Position numbers and translations under genes: made by a program. Under the pieces are notes generated by a model that saw only the letters and a list, made by a program, of their open reading frames with translations, was not told the origin of the DNA and did not search any database. A stretch of 60,000 bases of DNA from Owenia fusiformis (lineage: Eukaryota > Annelida > Polychaeta > Sabellida > Oweniidae): assembly GCA_903813345.2 (NCBI GenBank), contig CAIIXF020000012.1:7155615-7215614 (forward strand). The letters run 5' to 3'. This document shows, piece after piece, positions 11,615-23,655 of the stretch (position 1 is its first letter; each line of letters begins with the position of its first letter).

Positions 11615-12067
11615 AAGGGTGGAGTGACTTTTTCACATCAGCCCTTAGCATAGGATTTGATCCTATATTTTCACTAACTAAAATATGGAAAAGATTTTGC
11701 ATATCACTGTCTTTGTTCACGAGGAATCTTCTTGTTAACGATGGTCTCGATGTTCTGACATTAAAATTGTTCATGCCTTAGTATGTGCAGTATTTTACAT
11801 TCGTTAGTTTATTTAACTTAGTTGCACCTTACTGTTTTGTGCCATCACACATTTGTATTTTGCATTTTAGTACCACTTTAACATATTGGGAGACCGTATG
11901 CTTTCTCTACTTTCGACAAATAATTTTTCAGTCCACATGTACAAGTACATATAAAATACAAAAAATATTTTGTTTGAAAATTGCCTAAATTATGATTGCT
12001 CCAATATGCAGGTACTGAAAATATATCTGTAAAAAGTAAGGTCCCCCGAAATGAAAAAGTTGGTGCG

Positions 12068-13234
12068 TTATACATCGCTACTGTGCATCTCACAGTATGA
12101 GAACCTATTGGCGCACAGTGGTGGTTTGATATTGCCCCCGTTACAACATGACACTGGGGGTAGGGGGGTCTTTGCACTGAGTCTGCACCCCACACGTTGA
12201 CTCCTGGGGGAAGACTCTCTCAGGCTTTGCTGTATTAGTCGCTCTCTGGGGGTTATCCCCCTCCTGTTAAAGATTCTATCCCAGTCTATGCATTGTCCAC
12301 AAATATTGAGCCCTCGATCAAAAACAATTAAGATTATCGGGAATATTGTTGGATATGTACAAGCTACTAGGGTAAGGACTCTATAAGCCACGGCTGATTG
12401 TGTGTAATTCCAATCTACCATTGAAAGTATGTAAAGTGGATACCAGCATATTACAAAGACAATCGTTGACCCGACCAAAACTCGTAATCGGCTAAGAGAG
12501 TTTGTAATGAGGTCCTTTACCCCTTGTATTGTCATTTCTCCGTGGAGATTATTGTTTTGTGATGTCACCATGGCGATGTCAATCATGTGTCTGGCTGTTG
12601 ATTTTATGTGACGATAAAACATTGCTAAGTAGTATGTAACACCAAATATGGCTACTGTTACTATGGATACCCACATTGCAAATGATATATAGCTTTTCAC
12701 CATTCCGTAATGTATCATACAGTTACCGATTTTGGAATTGTAGTCGAAAGTTCCACCAATTATGGTAGGTCCAAGGTGAAGAATCAAGCTCCCAATATAT
12801 TCCGTCATGAGGCTAAAAATCACACAACAGATGGAGCCACTTTGCTCCGAGTTGAGATTCCGTTCAACAAATACGTAAGCTTCAGAGCTGGCGATAGCGA
12901 CCATGTTGAATACAGATGTTGTAACGATTATTACAAAAGTTGATCCGACTGTTTCACAAGCTTGTGGCGGCAGTCGGTGTTCTGAGATCAAACTGACTGC
13001 AAATGGGATATTATACAAACATAATCCTAAATTCAGTAGGCATCCATGGATCAGAAATGCACTTTTCGAGACACGTAATCTCTTCCGTAACAGAATACTG
13101 ACAACCACGTATATATTTGTGATGACACCAATAAACGCAATGGTGAATAAATAATAGGCTTGAATTGCAGCTGATTGGTCATCTATTCCAGGAATAAGGT
13201 CAAGGTCACTTGGAGTAGTGCCCGATGCTGCCAT
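12068..13234 (-). CDS. Orphan rhodopsin-like GPCR with non-canonical DRY and NPxxY positions
   Basis: A single-exon frame of 388 aa with seven hydrophobic segments at about 25-49, 59-83, 97-122, 136-160, 181-207, 251-273 and 284-306. TM1 has the GVITN motif with Asn40. Cys93 and Cys172 can form the TM3-loop 2 disulfide. TM6 carries the class A signature FVICWYP (260-266). The position of DRY reads SEA (117-119) and that of NPxxY reads FPIIL (298-302), so both activation switches are atypical. No signal peptide precedes TM1, which is normal for class A. On the - strand a good acceptor (TTTTCAG at 13306-13312) lies upstream of the ATG and suggests a separate 5' UTR exon beyond the minisatellite. 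A possible AATAAA is at 11808-11813. The ligand is unknown. Nested antisense in MTO1 intron 7. Confidence 0.85.
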   Translation of the reverse strand: MAASGTTPSDLDLIPGIDDQSAAIQAYYLFTIAFIGVITNIYVVVSILLRKRLRVSKSAFLIHGCLLNLGLCLYNIPFAVSLISEHRLPPQACETVGSTFVIIVTTSVFNMVAIASSEAYVFVERNLNSEQSGSICCVIFSLMTEYIGSLILHLGPTIIGGTFDYNSKIGNCMIHYGMVKSYISFAMWVSIVTVAIFGVTYYLAMFYRHIKSTARHMIDIAMVTSQNNNLHGEMTIQGVKDLITNSLSRLRVLVGSTIVFVICWYPLYILSMVDWNYTQSAVAYRVLTLVACTYPTIFPIILIVFDRGLNICGQCIDWDRIFNRRGITPRERLIQQSLRESSPRSQRVGCRLSAKTPLPPVSCCNGGNIKPPLCANRFSYCEMHSSDV

Positions 13235-13469
13235 CTTTCAGGAGTGTTGCGCACTATATTGTCTTCATGGATGTAGGGTGTTGGAAAATGCTGTATGATG
13301 TAGTGCTGAAAATATATAATTTAGAAAACGTTTTATTAGAACATTTTTCTTTAAATATGTATACAGTGCATCTGAAACATACATTATAAATTCGGTTGTA
13401 AAGTATTAACTGTTCATTTATGTAAGTTTATTATGAGTATTTCACAATTATGAGCCAGGCACTATACAG

Positions 13470-14985
13470 ATTGAGCTAGGTATTGCACAGTCTGAGCATG
13501 GTATCACACAGTATGAGCATGATACTACACAGTCTGAGCATGGTTTTGCACAGTTTGAGCATGTTATTACATAGTCTGAGCATGGTATTGCACAGTCTGA
13601 GCATGTTATTAAACAGTCTGAGCATGGTATTTTACAGTCTGAGCATGTATTGCACAGTCTGAGCATGGTATTGTACAGTCTGAGCATGGTATTGCACAGT
13701 CTGAGCATGGTATTACACAGTCTGAGCATGGTATTGCACAGTCTGAGCATAGTATTGCAAAGTCTGGGCATGTTATTATACAGTCTGAGCATGGTATTAC
13801 ACAGTCTGAGCATGTTAATACACAGTCTGAGCATGGTATTGCACAGTCTGAGCATGGTATTGCACAGTCTGAGCATGGTATTGCACAGTCTGAGCATGGT
13901 ATTGCACAGTCTGAGCATAGTATTGCAAAGTCTGGGCATGTTATTATACAGTCTGAGCATGGTATTACACAGTCTGAGCATGTTAATACACAGTCTGAGC
14001 ATGGTATTGCACAGTCTGAGCATGGTATTGCACAGTCTGAGCATGGTATTGCACAGTCTGAGCATGTTATTAAACAGTCTGAGCATGTTATTACATAGTC
14101 TGAGCATGGTATTGCACAGTCTGAGCATGTTATTAAACAGTCTGAGCATGGTATTGCACAGTCTGAGCATGGTATTGTACAGTCTGAGCATGGCATTGCA
14201 CAGTCTGAGCATGGTATTGTACAGTCTGAGCATGGTATTGTACAGTCTGAGCATGGTATTGCACAGTCTGAGCATGTTATTAAACAGTCTGAGCATGGTA
14301 TCACACAGTCTGAGCATGTTAATACACAGTCTGAGCATGGTATTGCACAGTCTGAGCATGGTATTGCACAGTCTGAGTATGGTTTTACACAGACTGAGCA
14401 TGGTATTACACAGTCTGAGCATGGTATTGCACAGTCTGAGCATAGTATTGCAAAGTCTGAGCATGTTATTACACAGTCTGAGCATGGTATCACACAGTCT
14501 GAGCATGTTAATACACAGTCTGAGCATGGTATTGCACAGTCTGAGCATGGTATTGCACAGTCTGAGCATGTTATTACACAGTCTGAGCATGATATTGCAC
14601 AGTCTTAGCATGGTATTGCACAGTCTGAGCATAGTATTGCACAGTCTGAGCATGGTATTGCACAGTCTGAGCATGATATTGTACAGTCTGAGCATGGTAT
14701 TACACAGTCTGAGCATGGTATTGCACAGTCTTAGCATGGTATTGCACAGTCTGAGCATGATTTTACACAGTATGAGCATGGTATTACACAGTATGAGCAT
14801 GATATTTCACAGTATGAGCATGGTATTGCACAGTCTGAGCATGGTATTGCACAGTCTGAGCATGGTATTGCACAGTCTGAGCATGGTATTACACAGTCTG
14901 AGCATGGTATTGCACAGTCTTAGCATGGTATTGCACAGTCTGAGCATGATATTACACAGTCTGAGCATGGTATTGCACAGTTATA
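13470..14985. repeat. 21-bp minisatellite, about 70 copies, with higher-order structure
   Basis: The unit is close to CAGTCTGAGCATGGTATTGCA. A distinctive variant (CATAGTATTGCAAAGTCTG) recurs at 13748, 13916 and 14441, with spacings of 168 and 525 bp, i.e. 8 and 25 units, which shows block duplication. Because 21 is divisible by 3 and the unit lacks stops in several frames, long frames of about 450 codons arise on both strands. The array starts about 165 bp upstream of the GPCR acceptor and probably lies in that gene's first intron or promoter region. Confidence 0.95.
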
Positions 14986-15686
14986 ACAGTTGGTATTACA
15001 GAGCTTGAGGTGTGGTTATTGCATAATTGCACGAAACTAATCCATCTCTTAGAGCTAGCGTTTTGGGTTTTTAGAGTTGAAATATCTTCGGCCATCACCT
15101 CTTGCGTAAAAAAATCATTACCCTAGATAAATTGAGGATGGTCCCTTATGATGTAACCAAGCACTTTTTTCCATAATAGAAAACATATGTTATAATTGAT
15201 TACCCTTATTTTGGTGATCTGTTTTGAAATAAGTAAATAAACACCAGAACGAGTGGAATCAATCTAGATTAAAATCAACAAACATACACTTAATTGCACA
15301 GAGATGCCTGAAAATCAGGTTTTAGAGAGAAATAAGCAATGAGTAAAGTATATGGGCATGTAGTAAACTCTATAAATTGCATTAAAATGCCTCAAAATTA
15401 AACTGCTCTTTCAGGTTTTAGAGGGAAATTGAATGGAATAAGCGAGGAATAAAGTTCATGAGCATTTAGTGAACTCTATTAAATCACATTGCTTAAGATT
15501 CCTGAGAATCATGCTCCTTTTTATTTAGATTTTATAATGAAATGAAGTGGAATAAACAAGGAATTAAGTAAAGAAGGTAAAGAGAACATACTAAATTGCA
15601 AAGGAATGCCTGAAAATCAAATCCTCTTTTTCAAATTTTATTGACAAGTTGAAATACACAAATTGATCAATATATGGGATATAATA

Positions 15687-16096
15687 CAGTTAAACCTGTC
15701 TAAGACGAACACCTTTGGTACCATTAAAATGTGATCTTGGGACTCTAAAATGTGTTCTTGGGACTCTAAAATGTGTTCTTGGGACTCTAAAACGTGTTCT
15801 TTGGACACTATAATGTGGTCTTGAGACTCTAAAATGTGGTCTTGGGACTCTCTAAAATATGGTCTTGGGACTCTCTAAAATGTGTTCTTGGGACTCTAAA
15901 ACGTGTTCTTTGGACACTATAATGTGGTCTTGAGACTCTAAAATGTGGTCTTGGGACTCTCTAAAATATGGTCTTGGGACTCTCTAAAATGTGTTCTTGG
16001 GACTCTAAAATGTGTTCTTGGGACTCTGAAAAGTGTTCAACTAACAGGGGTGTTTCACCTCTAGAGATGTTCCACTTCACGGGTTTCACTGTACAA
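15687..16096. mobile_element. TACAGT(T/A)AAACC terminal-inverted-repeat element carrying an internal minisatellite
   Basis: The left end TACAGTTAAACCTGTCTAAG and right end CGGGTTTCACTGTA are imperfect inverted repeats. Between them lie about a dozen units of roughly 21-24 bp built on TGTTCTTGGGACTCTAAAA, themselves arranged in a longer duplicated block. Related single ends occur at about 22324, 43154, 44728 and 54089. Confidence 0.6.
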
Positions 16097-17239
16097 CTAT
16101 TTTCTTATGACCAAATGCAGCTTTATAACAATCACTATGTGTCTACTGTCTAATGAATGATTAATTGATTAAAAAAGGAATTTTCCACTACTATCTGGCA
16201 CCGAAACAATTAAGATCATAGACCCTTGTGAGAACAATGAAATCTAACTGTGATCAATTTTTGAAGTTAGATATATCGATATCCTTTCTTAAGAAAACCC
16301 ATGAAAGGATGCTAAATAAATGTTTTTCTTGACTTTATTGATACAAAATTCATAAGGGAATTTCAGACATGCAAAAATATTGTTAAATACCTTATTCCCT
16401 ATGCATAAAAAATGTAGACTAGTTTAGAAACGGGAACTTTTTCTCACAATAACCATCTCATGAGTCATAATGTCTCAGATGATTATATTTGATGGATAAC
16501 ACTTATGTTATGACAGTTATCGTATAAATCGGAAAATAAAGAAGTCAAAAAGAGTTCAGTTAAAGAATAAAGTAAACAGACATGTAGTTGATATTCTTAA
16601 TTGTACAGAATATATGAAAAATTAAATGATATTGAGAAAAGCGTGGAGTTGAGGCATCAGACGAAAATGTTTTTCATGGGCATATTTTTGTAAGGAAACT
16701 TTAAGCGAAAATAATTTATTTCAAGTTGAAGACTTATGTCTTGTTACACCTGGAGCATGTGTTTCTAAGTTTGAAATATTTCTGGTATCTCCATCATTTT
16801 TTACTTCTTTTTAACTTTGAATGAAGTCTGATATTTTTGGGTTTGCAATTTGCAGTCTAGTGTCTTCGTTTATTTGTTTCTGCATAGTGGCTTTTTTATT
16901 TTTTATTTTCAAACAATTATGACATTAATTAAAGTTTGTTGCCAGGACATATGTACAATTGTAGGGTTGAAATGTCTTAAAATCTACATCAAAAATTGGC
17001 AAATTCTTGAAAGATACAAAATTGACATGAGAAATATTTTCCTTAAAGTTAATTGCAATTTTTTAGAAGTCGCGTCTGCAAATCAGTTTTCTCAGATTTA
17101 CAAATAGGTAATTGCAAAATATTTAATTGACTTGTTTAGTCATAACAGTAGGGAGATGAAGAAATATCATTTTACACTCCTTTTCATATTTCAAAAGTGA
17201 CAGCCTGAGAGAGAGGAAATGGGAAAATTTCTGCCTGGG
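16097..17239. other. AT-rich intronic sequence, nothing recognised
   Basis: No exon, RNA gene or clear repeat is seen. An 85-codon frame at 16850-17107 has no recognisable domain and AT-driven composition. Confidence 0.5.
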
Positions 17240-17600
17240 TTTAACGAATGAACTGACATTTTTTGTCTGGGTTGTTGGAGCAAACTGACATTTTTTGTCT
17301 CGGTTATAGTGACAATTGACTTTTTGTTTATAGGTTTATTGAAACAAATGGTATTTTTGTATAGATTTATTGGAATGAACTTCATCCTAGATTTTTGGAG
17401 CTGGCAGACATTTTTGTCCACGTTTATTGGAACGAACTGACATTTTTGTCCACGTTTATTGGAACGAACTGACATTTTTGTCCACATTTATTGGAACGAA
17501 CTGACATTTTTGTCCACGTTTATTGGAACGAACTGACATTTTTGTTAAGGTTATTGGAACGAACTGACACTATTTGTCCAGGCTCATCAAACGAACTGAC
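17240..17600. repeat. 32-bp minisatellite, about 11 copies
   Basis: Units of GGAACGAACTGACATTTTTG followed by TCCACGTTTATT. The three central units (starting 17429, 17461 and 17493) are nearly identical; the flanking ones are more diverged. Confidence 0.9.
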
Positions 17601-17857
17601 ATAAAAATGCACTAACAATCCCTGTGATAAGTAGAGAATTTAAAATATATGTTATCAAAAATAATTAATTGATGTGGGAATGATACAGACTTTAACATTG
17701 GTGATATTATCCCCTATAGATGTGATAGATCCTTGTATTTCATATTTCTATATTCTAATTTTTCATCGGACTTGATTGATTGACATGGTAAGACTTATTA
17801 TTGGACACTACAGAATTACACCTTGTGGGACACCAACAGAACAATTTTAAAGATACA

Positions 17858-17975
17858 GGGGTCCGTTTTTGAAACCATCGTAACTTACGATTTGGTCGCA
17901 AGTCATTGTTCATCAAAACAGAGACAAATGGTTTTCTCGGAATCGTAAGTTACGATCGTACGAAAAACGAACCCC
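17858..17975. mobile_element. 118-bp palindromic MITE, copy 1
   Basis: The ends GGGGTCCGTTTTTGAAACCA and CGTACGAAAAACGAACCCC are inverted repeats, and CATCGTAACTTACGATT is mirrored by AATCGTAAGTTACGATCG. Only about 118 bp long, with no coding capacity. Nearly identical to the copy at 19706-19823. Confidence 0.85.
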
Positions 17976-18745
17976 AGTATGCCATAGGTTTCTCTCCTGG
18001 ACAATCAGTCATGTCCCATTATAATTGTGGCTAAACATTGCGCTAGGCAGCGACCTATGTAACTTTCTTACTGCAATATAATTGAAATAAATGTTTAATG
18101 AACTGAAATTATAATTGTCTTATATCTTACATACATACGATGTATTGAGAAAATCAATGGAACAATCAACTGTCAGAATTGAACACAATTGAATTTGATT
18201 GCGACAATCGAGGGAAATCTTGTCAAGTAACACAAGCACACAAGCGTCCGCAAACTGGGCATGTGCCTTGAGCCAGGCAGCCAATCAGATTTAATGGAAC
18301 TGCCATTTAGGGAGTTCGTTTGATCATATGACCATACTGATAAACTTTAATGACCAGTCAGATAACAAATGGATTTCCCTGGTTTATTCAAGTATCAGAT
18401 AATTATTTTCGACAAAAATAATTTGACCAATCAGCACAATCGCAAAATAAGCATATAATGAGTGGATTTTGTTATTCTTTGTTAGTTGGTGAATGTGTTG
18501 TACGGTTCAACATGCAAAAAGTCCAAACGGGGTCATGATTGTGCTTTCCTATTGCAAGATCCCTCTTTAAACAATTCTATGGTCGGATTTTCTATGGTAA
18601 CATATAGTATATCTTACATTGCCCATTGTTGACTTAATTACTTGGTGCCCTTTGTTGTTTTCATATCCTGGAAGTGTATGCTTCAGTTACCAGTATTTCA
18701 TTCGGAAAATTCACTTTTTTCTGTATTTATTACATAAATTATAAT

Positions 18746-19179
18746 TACCGTAATCGCCATATTAAAGGCCCCCCCCTAATAAGCGCCCACCCCGCTTCAC
18801 AGAGCTCAAGAAATATAAAGTAATGACCAAGTATTAATGAATATATTAGGAAAAAATCAAATTTTAAGAGAAATATAGTGGGCGATAGGGGCTCTGCTGG
18901 GGAATTCTTCGATCACTGTCAATATTGTTAGATTTTATTTTAGCGATCTTCACCATATACTCTCCAATAACAGATAACAATATAATACATCATTATTGTA
19001 AAAACATGCTGTTACTTTCATTTTGGTGTTGCAAATAAGTCATTTTTGGCAAGAAAAATTCCCATACATGAAATTCCCAGTTTTTTTACTTCTATCATAT
19101 ATGAGTGCTCTTTGTAATGGATTCAATGGGAATTTCAATATCAAAAGTGCCCTGGGCGCTTTTTACGGCGAATACGGTA
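18746..19179. mobile_element. TACCGTA-ended inverted-repeat element
   Basis: Left end TACCGTAATCGCCATATTAA and right end TTTTACGGCGAATACGGTA are imperfect inverted repeats; the next inward blocks (AAGCGCCC and GGGCGCTT) also pair. Non-coding, 434 bp. Confidence 0.65.
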
Positions 19180-19705
19180 TCAAAAATATAATAATGTAAA
19201 TTGCCCTAAGGCATTAGAGTTATATTCACCAATACAGAAAATACATGGCAAAAAATGATTTGAAATTCACTTCATTGTTATGGTATGAAAGCAAGAAGGA
19301 TATTGACCTCTAAAACATTTTGCCACCCTGACATTTCACTGTACAGTACCATGTAAAAAATTACATCTAAAATCCCAAAATAAAAAAGAATGCAATCAGT
19401 ATGAAATGAAATAAATTGGAACAAAGTGAACACTCTAAATTGTAAAGATATTTTATAAATTTGAGCAGTGAGTAAGTTAGTTAGAAAAATATGGAAATTC
19501 AATATGAGCAGTTACCAATTTAAGGCCAGGTAGGTACGTTTTTCAAGGGCTGTTAATTACCGTGAAAGAGAATGTTAAAACCAGGTGAATAACTTCATAA
19601 CCTGTGGAAAAACCTTCAAAAATGCCAATCTAGGTACTAATTTTCCCTGCGCTTATATTACTTCATTTCCGTTTAAATCTTGAATCTGTCTCATTTTATG
19701 AGCCT

Positions 19706-19823
19706 GGGGTCCGTTTTTGAAACCATCGTAACTTACGATTTGGTCGCAAGTCATTGTTCATCAAAACAGAGACAAATGGTTTTCTCGGAATCGTAAGTTA
19801 CGATCGTACGAAAAACGAATCCC
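19706..19823. mobile_element. 118-bp palindromic MITE, copy 2
   Basis: Same length and near-identical sequence as 17858-17975, differing visibly only at the last few bases. The two copies are 1.85 kb apart in the same orientation. Confidence 0.85.
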
Positions 19824-19940
19824 TGTATAGCAGAAGGTGTGGGAGGGGGGTTGGTATGTTGGTGCTTTTATTACTACATGTACATTCATTCTAGATAAAT
19901 GAATGAATGTTAGTTGAATTATAAATATAGCCTGTATATA

Positions 19941-21046
19941 CGAGGGGTGATCCAAAAGTCTTGGACGCCCCGCTCTAACTTTGCTATTTTCTAATATAAT
20001 TGCACGAAACTTTCAGATATTAAAGATCAAGATCTTAACAACTTTGTGTATAAGTTTCAACAGAAAATAATATATTTTAGCTTTTTGGTGAAGATTTTTT
20101 AACACTAGGTCCCTGCCACCCGGAACGGTATTTAAACATAGCAAATCACGTCACAACTGTTATAATATGGCAAATACTTTAGGTGCAGGTGCACAACCTA
20201 ACACCAGTCATTATATGAGAGAAATTCAGATTTTCAATCTGAGTGTCATCTGCCATCAGCATCTTCACATATTAAGACCTACTTTTCAACATATTTTCCA
20301 CGAATTTGAACCCATCTTTCATACCGCTAATTTACCAATGAATGGAAGACATTTATGAAATCGCCACTCCTTATGTGATACAAATGCTGCTGGAGTGCCA
20401 CTCTAAACCTCATCCAATGAGTAAAAAAAACATTTTCTTTCAACCCTCCTTTCAACTTCGAGAAAAGGAAGAAAATCACACGGAGCCATATCTAGACTGT
20501 ATTGTGGATATGGTTTAATGGTAGCTGCTAAAGGTCAATAATAGTGAAAATATCTTGTAGTATTCATTGTTCCACTTTGATTTCTTTCATGTTCTGCATT
20601 TCAGCAGCAACTTTGGAGCAAAAATGATACCAGAATGAGGGTTGCTTGTCTGATGTCATTTTCTTAGAATTCGACAGTATATGATCATTGTCATATGTGA
20701 CATTATAATTAAAACACAATTAAATGGTTGCCTAGTAAGAAAGGAAGTAAACTAACATGGTTTAACATTCACAATTCAAAGAAAGACAGTGGTCAAGACT
20801 TGCAAAACAAGTCAAATGTCGGCAACATTTAAGGCTGAAAGTTGTCATGTGTGAATACCGTTCCGGGTGGCAGGGTCCCCATATTAAAAACTGTCTAGAA
20901 AACTACATAAAACATATAATTTCTCCATGAAATCTATACAAAAAGTAGTTATGTTGTTGGTCTTTATTATTGGAAAGTTTTAAGTAATTTTATCAAAAAC
21001 CAACAAAATTAGAGCAGGGCGTCTAAGACTTTTGGATCTCCCCTCG
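19941..21046. mobile_element. Mariner/Tc1-like element with about 200-bp terminal inverted repeats
   Basis: The ends CGAGGGGTGATCCAAAAGTC and GACTTTTGGATCTCCCCTCG are flanked by TA on both sides, as in the mariner/Tc1 superfamily. Inverted similarity continues inward for about 200 bp and includes CCTGCCACCCGGAACGGTAT near 20110 and its complement near 20865. The central 700 bp contains no recognisable transposase; a 63-codon frame at 20167 has no known motif. It is probably non-autonomous. Confidence 0.75.
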
Positions 21047-21739
21047 TATCAAGAACATCTCCAATTAGAACACCATTCGATGTTACTTTTTATCAGTTCC
21101 AAATTTGTTACCTCCTATTGACTGTTAATAAAACCTTGAAATGTGAACACCTGCGAACACTTTGTCCAGTCCCAGAGGTGTTTGTATTAGACAGGTCTAA
21201 TGTAGTTCATTCATAAACAAAATAGATCTGACCTATTCAAAGTCATATTTATTGCATCCATCATCACTTTAGCATTTCTGAATATATAAAAACTAAATTT
21301 TGACCTTCACCTTGATTAAAAATGATTTCCCACCAAGTCTAGCTCAACACTCTAGTTGGAGCATATCGACTATTTCATTTCTTAAACCTTGCCGGAATTC
21401 AAAGGAAAGTTCTAAGAAGAAGAATGAAAATAAACATGTATACTATTAAGGATGCAAGCAATCTTACGGAGGTCTCATAGGCGTTTTTGACAATTTGAAG
21501 GTTACCTAAAGGCCAAGTCTCAAATCTAAGGTCATATATGAAATCAAGGAAACTTATTGTAGTAATCAGAGGGCAGAGTGGTTAGTGTGTAGCGATCAGA
21601 GTACAAAGAACATAATTCTTATCCAGAATTTTTATTAGATCACAATTCTCCACTTAAACGTGAGCTCAGATGTATTATTAGCACTCAGACCCTCTCAAAC
21701 AGCAGGGCATTGGTCCCAAATTGGAAACGTATTAAACTA

Positions 21740-22110
21740 AGTCTAAATGGAAGATGATAAAATTAGTTTTTCCCCAAAATTAAAGGTGATCAAAATTTCT
21801 TTGAAAGTAAGAAAATGAATATTTTGCCTTAAGTCTAAAATGGAAGATGATAAGATTAGTTTTTCTCTAAATTAAAGATGATCACAATTTCTTTGAAAAA
21901 AAGAAAATGAATATTTTGCCCTAAGTCTAAAATGGAAGATGATCAAATTAGTTTTTCTCTAAAATTAAAGATGATCAAAATTTCTTTGAAAATAAGAAAA
22001 TGAATATTTTGCCCTAAGTCTAAAATGGAAGATGATAAAATTAGTTTTTCTCTAAAATTAAAGATGATCAAAATTTCTTTAAAAATAAAAAAAATGAATA
22101 TTTTTCCCTT
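21740..22110. repeat. About 93-bp tandem repeat, four copies
   Basis: The word ATTTTGCC(C/T)TAAGTCTAAAA recurs at 21821, 21913 and 22006, giving a 92-93 bp period. Units contain GGAAGATGATAAAATTAG and TTTCTCTAAAATTAAAGATG. Strongly AT-rich. Confidence 0.88.
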
Positions 22111-23647
22111 ATTTCTTTTGTGTGAAGTGGATTTAAACAGAGTATGCCATTTACTTTGATCCTTCAAAAAGAACATAAGCTATTTAAATATTACAAAGTA
22201 TAGTGTTACGAGTATAGTTAAGATTAAAATGAAGCTTAATTGTTGCTTTTGAGATAACTTTGGAAGAGAAATCATTTTATGTTCGCTAAAGACATTGAAT
22301 GTGCACTTAGATCAGTAGTATATACAGTAAAACCTGTGTAAGTGGAACACCTAGGGTACTTCCAAAAAGTGTGCCACTAAGGAGGGGTTCCACTTGTAGA
22401 AGTTCATTTAACAATTAAGTCAATAGAATATCATCTGGGAATAACAGCTTTGGTGTAACTGTAATTTTAACAGAAAGAGGAGTCATATTTAGGGAGCTTT
22501 CTCATGTGTGAAGCTAATGGGAAGGGGGGGGGGTTGTGATTGAAAATTGTTTTCAAAATACAATAGACTAGATGCAAGTAGAAATAATCTTGATTTACGT
22601 CATTAAATATTCAAAATTCTGTCAAAGTGATGTCACATTTGAAATCTGCATGTAAAAGTACATCTAGAAATATGGTTTCGAAAATTGTCTATCAACTTTG
22701 AAAATTTAATTTTTTTTGAAAATGTGACTTCTTGTTCGGGTTGATTCCCCATAGACCCCATGTTACAAAATTGCAAAAAGTGAATTATCTTATCTTGTAT
22801 TGGACAGATAACATTTTCTTTTACTGGACATATTTTAATTTGCATAACTATTAGATACATAAGGGTTATATGAAAATTGAACCACGCAAATAGATGTAAT
22901 TTAAGTTAAAGGGAACTTTCTACTATACCCGCCATGCTATCTGACCCGAATGAGCCATCTGGTGGTGAATCTGGTAACTAACCTACTCGCATCTGCGTTA
23001 TTCAACTTACCTCATGAACACATTCATATTATGTTTCCCCCACAAGGTCTACCTTAGCAATGGTTTGGCCTATTTTACAATAATGTGTAGAAAAATTTAT
23101 GAACAACAGGGTGCTATGTGCAGAAATGCATGATTTCCCCATTAATTATGTAAGACTTATGTCTTTTTAGTAGAAAGTGCTGCTTTGGTATAGCCCATTC
23201 AAAACGAAGTAGTATACTAGACTTGTTACAGTTTTTCATATTATGCATACATATACTTGTAGTACTGTATGTATGTTTGAATGCAAAAATGTCCCTAAAA
23301 ATTATCCATTTATGAATTTCATAACTTTTTAATTTCCATCTTCCATTAATAAGTTCATTTTATTTTTCGAAAGTTAAGTTTTTCTTAAATATTTGCACTC
23401 CTGCAAGCCTAGTTAGGATATAATACTATAACAATAACAATTTCTTGTAGAGTTTATACATGTAAAAAACACTGCAAAAATGGTATATTGTTGATTATAC
23501 CTAATATGTAAATTAAGAGCTTTTGGACGAGAAAAAATCACGACATGGAATCAGAAACCAAAGAATTTTGTGAAATTGTGACAATCTTTTTAAAACTTGA
23601 TTCTTGATTCATATATTTCTTTTATTGACAAAAGTGTCAAAGCATGA
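22111..23647. other. AT-rich intronic sequence with a TACAGTAAAACC remnant
   Basis: No gene is seen. TACAGTAAAACCTGTGTAAG at about 22324 is a single end of the element family described at 15687-16096. A 75-codon frame at 22633-22860 shows no known motif. Confidence 0.45.
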
Positions 23648-23655
23648 CACATTAG

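Noticed and set aside
11589-11774. tRNA gene suggested by GGTTCGATTCC
   Set aside because: Only the T-arm is present; no acceptor stem, D-arm or anticodon arm can be drawn, so it is a SINE remnant.
13448-15008. 450-codon open frames on both strands (MLRLCNT, CSDCAIP and HSLSMVL repeats)
   Set aside because: The 21-bp unit is divisible by 3 and lacks stops, so frames stay open by arithmetic. Both strands are open equally, which argues against coding.
16850-17107. 85-codon hydrophobic + strand frame
   Set aside because: No homologous domain recognised, AT-driven composition, no splice or transcript support.
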